Shown here one piece after another: positions 57,085 through 64,000 of a stretch of DNA of 64,000 bases (position 1 is the stretch's first letter; every line of letters begins with the position of its first letter). Origin of the DNA: Melitaea cinxia (lineage: Eukaryota; Arthropoda; Insecta; Lepidoptera; Nymphalidae). Position numbers and translations under genes: made by a program. The notes beneath the pieces are model-generated. The model saw nothing but the letters and a program-made list of their open reading frames with translations. It was not told where the DNA came from and did no database searches. The stretch is from the NCBI RefSeq assembly GCF_905220565.1, contig NC_059404.1:15962472-16026471 (forward strand), written 5' to 3'.

Positions 57085-57180
57085 ACGTCGGCGACTTTGC
57101 GGGATCGATTCCCGCTCGGGATGGATATTTTTATTTCATTCTCAATATGATTTAAAAAAAAGATTTAAAAAATGTAGTTG
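57085..57180 (+). mobile_element. tRNA-derived SINE fragment
   Basis: Perfect T-arm-like GCGGGATCGATTCCCGC (57097-57113), then TCGGGATGGATATTT. The A-box half is missing. Confidence 0.55.
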
Positions 57181-57286
57181 GTAACGATTTGTAAATTTAT
57201 TGTATATCTTTTTGTGTGTCGATTCTAAATGACAGCTTAGTATGCATATATATATTTACTTTTGAGTACTAAAGTTATATAAAATA

Positions 57287-57600
57287 CTAGCTGACTCGGC
57301 AAACATTGTCTTGCCGCTAAACGCTATTTAAAAATAGGGGTTGATCATAGAGGGTTGAAAATTCAGGGTCGTGTGTATTTTTAATGTTGTATCGTAAAAA
57401 AAATAAAAAAAAATAATTTATCTAAAAATTAAAAAAGTAATTAGGGTTGGACTACCCTTAACATTTAGTGGGATGAAAAATAGATGTTGTTCGATTCTCA
57501 GACCTACCCAATATGCACACAAAATTTCATGAGAATTGGTCAAGCCGTTTCGGAGGAGTTTAACTACAAACACCGCGACACGAGAATTTTATATATTAGA
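57287..57600 (-). mobile_element. Helitron, 314 bp, - strand
   Basis: On the - strand it runs TCTAATATATAAAATTCTCG to GGCAAGACAATGTTTGCC plus GAGTCAGCTAG. It has the same length and orientation as 32978-33291 and close sequence, so the two share a recent source. Confidence 0.85.
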
Positions 57601-57795
57601 TTATGCTTTTTTGGCTGCCACACATGATTTTAAAAGTATTGTCCTTCTCTTTATTACATTCTACAAAAAGTCTTCAGATGTCCCGTGTCACAATGATCTA
57701 AAAATTAAACCAAATATAAATCCCCACTATACTTTACCTGAAATATTTCAACACTATTAACAAGAAATAAACCACAATCCACAACTATTTACCAT
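57601..57795. other. AT-rich spacer
   Basis: Nothing recognised. Confidence 0.4.
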
Positions 57796-58035
57796 AAATT
57801 ATTTCACGCCTCCGCTCGACTATCTATTGCTTATCTGTGTAAGTTTGCGAGCGTTGTAAAAGCTCTATTCCCTTCCAAGTTGAGGCGTTCAGACAATGGG
57901 AACGTTTAGAAGCGCGAACAATGAGGCGTCTTCATTGTGAACAAGTGTTTGTGAATACGCGACTGCGAATCGCAGGTCGCTTTCATCTCTGATTTGATGG
58001 AGTGAAAGCAGTTGTGGCGTCGTTCGTAGACAGTT
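57796..58035. other. Unique GC-richer island
   Basis: ACGCCTCCGCTCGACTATC, AGAAGCGCGAACAATGAGGC, ATACGCGACTGCGAATCGC AGG. No repeat match and no convincing frame on either strand; possibly regulatory. Confidence 0.3.
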
Positions 58036-58119
58036 CAGTTCCTAGATTATTTTACGAAATAATATTTTTCTTTCAAAATGTATTTCGTAGTCGTGTAATA
58101 TAGATATATAATTATATTT

Positions 58120-58240
58120 ATTTTATACTTTATTGTACACCACAAATATATTACAAACAAAGCATAAAGATAGTTGCAGACAGTGAAGTACAATGGGCGG
58201 ACTTATGGCTTAACTATTTCTTCCAGACAACCCAGTTTTA
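58120..58240 (-). mobile_element. LINE-tail D fragment
   Basis: ATACTTTATTGTACACCACA, AAGCATAAAGATAGTTGCAG, GTACAATGGGCGGACTTATG; complement of the 20.4-kb right end. Confidence 0.75.
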
Positions 58241-58382
58241 TATAACTATATTTAGTTTTTATTTTGTTCCAATACCCTACAAAAATCAGTGTTGGCTTTC
58301 GCCGATAAAATCGTATATATATAATGCTTACCAATTTTTAGGACCTTGTTTTCTTTTATTATGTGTCATATCATTTTGCCAT

Positions 58383-58535
58383 GTAGCGCAATAATCATAA
58401 CACTGGCTTATGGATATTGTGCTGATGGTCGCGGGTTCGAGCCCTGCACATGGCGTACATTTGTATTGGCCATATAGATGTTTACCGTGGTCTGGGCGTT
58501 TGTGCTTGTGTGCTATGTGTATTTCTGAACCTCCG
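58383..58535 (+). mobile_element. SINE C, head and body
   Basis: TAGCGCAATAATCATAACAC, B box GCGGGTTCGAGCCCTGC (58431-58447), ACATTTGTATTGGCCATATA, ACCGTGGTCTGGGCGTTTG. Pairs with the 21.4-kb copy. Confidence 0.75.
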
Positions 58536-58658
58536 ACACAGGAGTAAATTTTAGTGGGGCCCATGAGTGTTAAACGTTTATTTATTTGTATATTATTTAT
58601 TTACTATATCATGTCATATCCTGTGCCACTCCAATTTTTCGTCGACGTACTACTTGGT

Positions 58659-58886
58659 ATGTTTGTGTTTGTGCAGTCCTTGTGGGTCTTCCCACCGTGC
58701 CTCGGAGACTACGTTAAGCCGTCGGTCCCGGTTGTTATCATGCACACCTGATAGCGATCGTTACACGTAGTAGGGAATATATCCGCCAACCCGCATTGGA
58801 GCAGCGTGGTGGATTAAGCTCTGATCCTTCTCCTACATGGGGAAAGAGGCCTATGCCCAGTTGTGGGATATTACAGGCTAAAGCGA
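58659..58886 (+). mobile_element. SINE C tail, 5'-truncated, with perfect TSD
   Basis: ATGTTTGTGTTTGTGCAGTC to GGGATATTACAGGCTAAAGC GA. GTACTACTTGGT flanks both sides (58647-58658 and 58887-58898). The + frames at 58554-58770 run through it and are not genes. Confidence 0.85.
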
Positions 58887-58964
58887 GTACTACTTGGTCA
58901 AACTGAAAAAGGTATTTTATAAAAGACAGGTCTAAAGAATACTAAAGAGTAACGTTTATTAGTC

Positions 58965-59194
58965 ATTTTTTTATATACAACTGGGTCGACAGACAAGCGG
59001 CTCACCTACTAGTAAGCAATTACCGTAGTCTATAGACGCCTGCAACACCAGAATCATCGCAAGCGCGTTGCCGACTCTACCCCCAATCACCTTACTCACC
59101 ACAGGAACACAACACTGCTTGAAAACAGTATTACTTACCTATGATAGTCTGTAAGGTCGAGGTACTTCCCCAGTTGGCCTGCTCCAGATTTTAA
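58965..59194 (-). mobile_element. LINE-tail A, interrupted at TTAA
   Basis: TACAACTGGGTCGACAGACA, GCAAGCGCGTTGCCGACTC, CCCAGTTGGCCTGCTCCAGA TTTTAA. The family continues with GAGCAGGA; that continuation (TTAAGCAGGA) appears only at 60405, across the next element. Confidence 0.8.
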
Positions 59195-60404
59195 GAGCCA
59201 TTTCACAATTTTACGCTCTCCAAGTTTAGGTAAATTTGGTCGCATCGCGCGAGTCGTACGAGCCGCGCGATCTTTGTGCTAGTACGTATAGTGTGACAAC
59301 CAAAAGAACATCGTGATCATTTTCTGATGTATAATAAAAATTATAACTATGGTATAAAATGTTTTTTACATAATTAATTTGTTAAAAATTTCAAGTATGT
59401 TATATAACAACAGTCAATAAATTTAAAATAAAATTAAAAAAATCAATTTTATGAAATAATTTTTTTAAATTGATTTAGTTTTTTCAGTTTACGAATGAAT
59501 CTAATATTTACGATATGAATAAAAAAGCATTTAATGACATCGACACCGACAAACATATTAATTAACAAATAACAAGACAAACAGATTGAAATGCCTATTT
59601 GTATTGATAGTGTGAGAAAAGAAAATTAAATTATACATTTGTTTACAGAAATTATCATTATATTATTTTACAGTCATTTTCGTAATATGTTTATTTTATT
59701 TATATTTTATTATGAAAGTATCAAATTCGTTTTATCCGCTATAACAACAGGCGCTTGGCGCGTGTGAGCGAAAGAGACGGCTGCGCAGAATTTGGCGTGG
59801 ACCTTACCTCTAAGAGCGCTAGCGCTCGACTGATTTACCGGGCTTGATGCGTGGCAATAAATACTATCTTTTTATTATTTAATATAAAATGTATTAAAAA
59901 TAATTACATATTTTAATTATTTTTTTTTTGTATTCCTTAATGATGTAAGTTTACTTTGATGAAGATAGTTCGTTAAAATTTCTTAGTTTTCTAAGAGAAA
60001 TATCGCTTTTAAAATTGTACTTATTTGGAAAATATTCGTAACTTTAAATTTTTTTTATTGTTTAATAGAGATACAAATGGAATAAAAATCTATGATAGTG
60101 GACAACAAAATTATATTCCACATATTATGATATTTTTTTAAAATGGTTTCAACGTAGAGGTTATTGAAAAGTAGGACTTCAAAGTATACATTGCGACCGT
60201 TTACCCAGGGAGGAGGCTGATGAAAAGGTTAATAATTTTATACACATAATATAAATCAAAATTCTGATTGGACTATGGACTACAACAAAGGTTGCTCTAT
60301 TATATTTTAAGAATATAAATTACATTATTGCATCCAACACTGAGATTAACGACGTCAAAATATTACAATTTCGCGGATTGTTACCGATTTTTGTGAAATG
60401 GCTC
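59195..60404. mobile_element. TTAA-flanked inverted-repeat transposon, 1,210 bp
   Basis: TTAA + GAGCCATTTCACAA at 59191-59208 and TTGTGAAATGGCTC + TTAA at 60391-60408 are exact complements: 14-bp terminal inverted repeats with TTAA duplications. TTAA targets are used by piggyBac, Kolobok and related families. No transposase is encoded. Two GC-rich blocks (59214-59290; 59748-59850, GAGCGCTAGCGCTCGAC) contrast with its AT-rich middle. Confidence 0.8.
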
Positions 60405-60408
60405 TTAA

Positions 60409-61427
60409 GCAGGACAACTGGGCAAACTGGTATTGTGACATACCTCGATTACTCCGCTTAGTTGTGTTTAGTTTTGTTGTTAAAACAATTTCTTGTCTAA
60501 TAAAGTCTATTTATTCAAACAAGTATATGACACCAATGATAGTAATGTTAATGCATGTTATTGCAAAATATTGTTTACGATACAATTAAAAAATCAATGT
60601 TCGTTTATCCACCAAAAATGGAAAACATTCTCACTGTGTAACATATAATGCGACATTACCAATAAACCAATTTAAAATATTAAATTAATAATAAATCTAA
60701 ATTAAAAAAATGTAAAAAAAATTAAAAATATATTATTAATTTCAAAATCGACGTAAGATATCTATACTATTTGCTCAATATATTATTGTCTATGACTGTC
60801 TATATTTGTCACTTGTTTTGTAGTCTCTAAATTATGAGTTTAGTCTATGGTGTCAGCATTTATGCATAATACATCATTATTTATTAATATTGTTCTTTTA
60901 TTAATATTATCTCGGAATTCAGTACGACTTAGCACTAGAGGGGATAAAAGGCAGGTGTGATTTCGAGCAAAGTAGAAGGAGTAGCCAGTATTGAAATAAA
61001 ACTACAAAGAACAGATCAACAATAGAGTATAAATCGACATGATCACAATAAATATTCGAAAAATATACTTTTGTACATAAACAGCATGTCTCACGACATG
61101 GCCACAACGCCAATAAATCTAACATATTCATTTACATGTCATACAAAACAATAGTCTTTTAACGAGCGATATAATGTCAAAATTACATTTAAAAAAATAA
61201 ACCGCAAACTTTATCCTTAAAACTTTAGAATAGTCGAAACGTAAACATCAAATAAATTCTTTATATAAACCCATACTTGCACTAAAACTTTTTAAAGTAC
61301 GCTATTTTTAATAAAATTTACTGAAAACGTAACTGAAAATAAAATATAAATATTACTGTTTTTATTTATTTATTTTTTTTGTTCTATAGAGTATTCATAA
61401 TAAATATCTATGTTTTTTCAATGTGTG
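60409..61427. other. AT-rich spacer
   Basis: The first few bases continue LINE-tail A. No gene recognised; the 70-codon - frame at 60919-61131 is Cys/Leu-rich but without motifs. Confidence 0.35.
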
Positions 61428-62085
61428 GGGGCGTTCATAAAATACGTGAGATGTTTAAGGGGGAGGGGGTCGAGTCAAATCTCATCTAATCTTACGTTGG
61501 TGAGCAAGCCTCGGCAAATATCACGCAATTTTTTTGATTGAAACAAAAAAATATACTGTTTTGATCCATCAAATCCAGATTGTACATGCTTAAGATTTAA
61601 TCTTAAGCGTAATCGTAATACGATTAAAATCATTCACTAATTCGTTCGAAAGAAAATATTCGACATGCTTCGACGTTATACATCTACTGGCTATGTGATT
61701 TGTTGTAACTAACTCTTCGTTAACTTAACTAATCTATAATATAAAAATGAGTCGCTGAATGTGTTGCTAAGCGCAAAACTCGAGAACGGTTGGACCGATT
61801 TCGCTAATTCTTTTTTTTAATATTCCTTGAAGTACGAGGATGGTTCTTACGGAGAGAAAAATTCAAAAAAAAATTAATAAAATTAAAGAATCGACTGTTA
61901 GGCGATAGGAAGTTCGCCGGGTCAGCTAGTCGTAAATAAAAGCACGAAGCAATTTTTTTTGAAAAATCTCACGTAAGATTGGGGGTTGGGGGAGGGGGGT
62001 TGAATAAAACCTAACGAAATCTCACCAGGGGGGAGGGAGGGACGGAAAATTTAAAAAAACACCTCACGTAATTTATGGACGCCCC
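61428..62085. mobile_element. MITE I copy, split by a Helitron
   Basis: Left arm GGGGCGTTCATAAAATACGT GAGATGTTT and right arm complement (62057-62085) differ at a few positions. Next to each end is a G-rich tract (GGGGGAGGGGG at 61459-61469; GGGGGGAGGGAGGG at 62028-62041). A TTCAAT sits near both edges (61417, 62088), a possible target duplication. Confidence 0.7.
61733..61929 (+). mobile_element. Helitron, 197 bp, nested in MITE I
   Basis: Starts TCTATAATATAAAAATGAGT after host A. Ends GGCGATAGGAAGTTCGCC (hairpin) GGGTCAGCTAG before host T. Interior GGTTGGACCGATTTCG is typical of the family. Confidence 0.85.
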
Positions 62086-62677
62086 TGTTCAATATTAACA
62101 AGTGATATAATATAACAAATATAAAATATTATATTCCGAATTTTCTCGATTGAAGATCTTTTAAAGGTAACATAGTCCGAAACATCGTGATACAGTTATA
62201 TATTAGTTACTGTTTCAATGAAGATTATTTATTTTGTTTTTAATACAAATATAAATAAAATATTAAATATCTTACTTTAAATATAACAAAAAATCTTTAA
62301 AAATGATTTTCCGTGCATATTTTCTTAATTTTAATTCAAAAATTTTGTGCTAAATATAATCTGATTGTGAAATTTTAAAATTCCTATTTTTAAATACCTA
62401 CTTATTTTGAAAAGACTAATTATTCAGTATTGGGCATCATACCCTTGACATATCTAGAAATATGATTAATTTGGCTATTTAAACTACGAAATTCGCTACT
62501 TGGCTTAGCTCTATTACAAATAACTCTCGTTACAACCTCAATAGAGCAATTATACAATTATACACGTATTATACATCACAGATACGTATACATTATACAA
62601 ACGCTGTGGCCACTTGAACAATATTATTTGACCTATAAATCCTATAACTATCTGAAACATAAAATTGTCTACTATAT
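62086..62677 (-). other. Probable Mpc1 3' UTR and downstream DNA
   Basis: AT-rich and free of the repeats that fill the neighbourhood, consistent with a transcribed 3' UTR directly downstream of the Mpc1 stop on the - strand. Confidence 0.4.
62228..62233 (-). terminator. Candidate poly(A) signal for Mpc1
   Basis: AATAAA on the - strand, about 445 nt after the Mpc1 stop, the first canonical hexamer I find there. An ATTAAA variant lies nearer, around 62328. Confidence 0.35.
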
Positions 62678-62859
62678 TTAAGGCTTGGTTTCCTTAGACT
62701 CGTTCTTCTCAGCACCTTGTATGTAATAGTAGTTTATGAAGCGAGCACCTTGCGTCAGCTGTGCGCATTCGTTAGTGAAGTGGCAAGCGAATAGTAGAAG
62801 ATTACGCGGCTGGACCTTCCACGCGAATCTCATGAACATCAGCGAATATACTGAGAGAG
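62678..62859 (-). CDS. Mpc1: Mitochondrial pyruvate carrier 1, last coding exon
   Basis: Mpc1 pairs with Mpc2 in the inner mitochondrial membrane and imports pyruvate into the matrix. The exon encodes 59 residues: YSLMFMRFAWKVQPRN at the start, then LLLFACHFTNECAQLTQGAR and FINYYY, ending KETKP-stop (stop complement 62678-62680). The FMRFA-x-KVQPRN-x-LLFACH-x-TNE-x-AQL-x-QG-R string is diagnostic of MPC1; it spans the last membrane segment. The splice acceptor TTGTTACAG is at 62860-62868 on the - strand; the first two exon bases complete a split codon. MPC1 is about 110 residues, so upstream exons with the N-terminus must lie beyond 64000 or be unseen. No frame damage. A diverged MPC1 paralogue cannot be excluded. 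Confidence 0.93.
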
Positions 62860-62955
62860 CTGTAACAATGGAAATATTACTTCGTTAATATATGACCACC
62901 AGAGGCGTAGCATAGACTAAGTAATAAACGTAAGTGAAGTAGCTCAAGCGACAGT

Positions 62956-63023
62956 GACTAGCCCGTTCGCGCAGTTTGTAGTGACCCTGCTTTCTGCTCC
63001 GGGGGTTTTGGGTACAAATATAC

Positions 63024-63063
<40 letters not shown>

Positions 63064-63190
63064 GTATTATTTATATATATGTTTATCGAAAAAAAACTAT
63101 ATGAAACTATACCAGTCAGCTGTTATCTATAACACAAGCATTAAGTTGCTTACTTTAGGAACAGACAAACGTGTGTGTATTGTGTAAAAA
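62956..63190 (+). mobile_element. SINE A with AT-repeat replacing the B box
   Basis: Head GACTAGCCCGTTCGCGCAGT and GACCCTGCTTTCTGCTCC, then the B-box region is replaced by a (TA)n palindrome. The body resumes with TATGTTTATCGAAAAAAAAC, CAGTCAGCTGTTATC and AGGAACAGAC. It is in antisense orientation to Mpc1. Confidence 0.8.
63020..63067. repeat. Perfect 48-bp palindrome around (TA)17
   Basis: ATACAGG, 34 bases of TA, CCTGTAT. Both halves are exactly complementary. Confidence 0.9.
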
Positions 63191-63267
63191 AAATCATATT
63201 CTTTCTTTGAATCTGATCAAGTATCGTATTTCGTCAATTGGACAGACGTGGATATTAATGTAGGTAT

Positions 63268-63722
63268 AATTGTGTTTCGCAAACGAAAAAACACTGACTT
63301 CAATTACATCGATAAGTAACACAACGTAGGTAGACGAAAAAATAGTCAAGTAAATACGCGGTATCATAGATTAGTCAAAAATAAGTTGGCAGATCTCGAT
63401 CAAATTTAAATAATACCACAAGACAAGCATCAGCTTTTGATTAAAACAATAATCATAAAAATCAGTACATCCAGTGAAAAGTTATGCGTAGTCAGTAATC
63501 AAGTAAATACGAATTATTGGATATAACTCTAAAAGTACTTCTTAGATCGTAATTAAATATAAATAGGGACCACATGACACACACCAACTTTTAATTTAAA
63601 AAAGTCATCGAAATTCACACGAAAAACACACAGTCACAAGTCTACACAGTCAAAAGTTATGTGAACATACTAAAAAAATACAAGTGAATTGAGAACCTCC
63701 TGCTTTATTAGAAGTGGTTAAA
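63268..63722 (-). mobile_element. Element B copy, diverged
   Basis: GTTTCGCAAACGAAAAAACA, ACGTAGGTAGACGAAAAAAT, AGATCTCGATCAAATTTAAA. The complement ends at GTGGTTAAAAAG. It lacks the GATCCCAGAGAAATCGAGG unit. Confidence 0.7.
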
Positions 63723-64000
63723 AAGTGATAGCATTAATTAGTCGTATATGATAAAGTTTGGGGGTTATGGCAAGGCCTTTAAATACCGGGATGAAGAGCG
63801 AGAGCCCATTTCGGAAAAGAAGTCTTTAGTTGGTAATAGCATCTTTGTAGACTAGTTATGATAAATGATATGATAAACCTTTTTTTTCTTATTTTACCAT
63901 AGATATCTTTTTTTTTCAGAATATACCATCAAATTTTCTCCTTTTCATTAGTTCACTCAAATAGGAGCCAGTTTTTACATATCAAAGACACAAAATGATT

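Larger units (their letters stand above)
62860..64000 (-). other. Mpc1 intron, filled with repeats
   Basis: From the acceptor at 62860 to the window end no further Mpc1 exon is visible. The intron holds a SINE A and an element B copy, and 63723-64000 is unrecognised. Confidence 0.6.

Noticed and set aside
58554..58770. Two overlapping + strand frames of 65-67 codons
   Set aside because: They run through a SINE C tail bounded by its own target duplication.

Overview
This is an AT-rich stretch of insect nuclear DNA, most likely from a moth or butterfly. The evidence is the repeat content: long-decayed non-LTR tails that end in a purine/T-rich stretch at a conserved GCTTGTTTGCCGACCTAG motif, short tRNA-derived SINEs, and many short Helitrons ending in hairpin + CTAG between a host A and T. 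Two host coding pieces point inwards from the edges. At the left edge (1-147, + strand) is the C-terminal end of an unrecognised cysteine-patterned protein. Near the right edge (62678-62859, - strand) is the last coding exon of the mitochondrial pyruvate carrier subunit Mpc1. I found no convincing host exon, rRNA, functional tRNA or CRISPR array in the ~62.5 kb between them.

That interval is a transposon graveyard with layered insertions. Recurrent families, named here for convenience: LINE-tail A (about a dozen copies); element B, with AACCGACTTCAA-type terminal inverted repeats (seven copies, one holding a 142-bp unit repeated three times); SINE A and SINE C; Helitrons with clean termini at 10.3, 31.8, 33.0, 50.2, 51.9, 57.3 and 61.7 kb; RTE-type and Jockey-type reverse-transcriptase relics; MITE G (TGAAGTAAAACTT ends); and MITE I (ATTAATCACGTGA-type ends, G-rich interior).

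Four structures stand out. (1) 33298-34397 is a 1,100-bp Ginger-like DNA transposon with TGTTGCAG ends, a TATA target duplication, a broken integrase reading frame and about 13 copies of a 22-bp palindrome packed into its two ends. (2) 23959-25513 is a LINE insertion bounded by a 12-bp target duplication. Its 5' part is two ~295-bp monomers, each ending in a tRNA-like cloverleaf or half-cloverleaf, joined directly to a frameshifted reverse transcriptase. (3) 59195-60404 is a TTAA-flanked inverted-repeat transposon that cleanly splits a LINE-tail A copy. (4) 54141-54613 pairs a Pif1/Helitron-type helicase C-terminus with a 55-bp long-armed inverted repeat.

A few unique, GC-richer islands (about 1.38-1.55, 2.25-2.33, 2.82-3.0, 52.39-52.48 and 57.80-58.03 kb) are not explained by repeats and are the best places to look for missed exons or regulatory DNA. 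All calls are from reading the sequence; no database search was possible.
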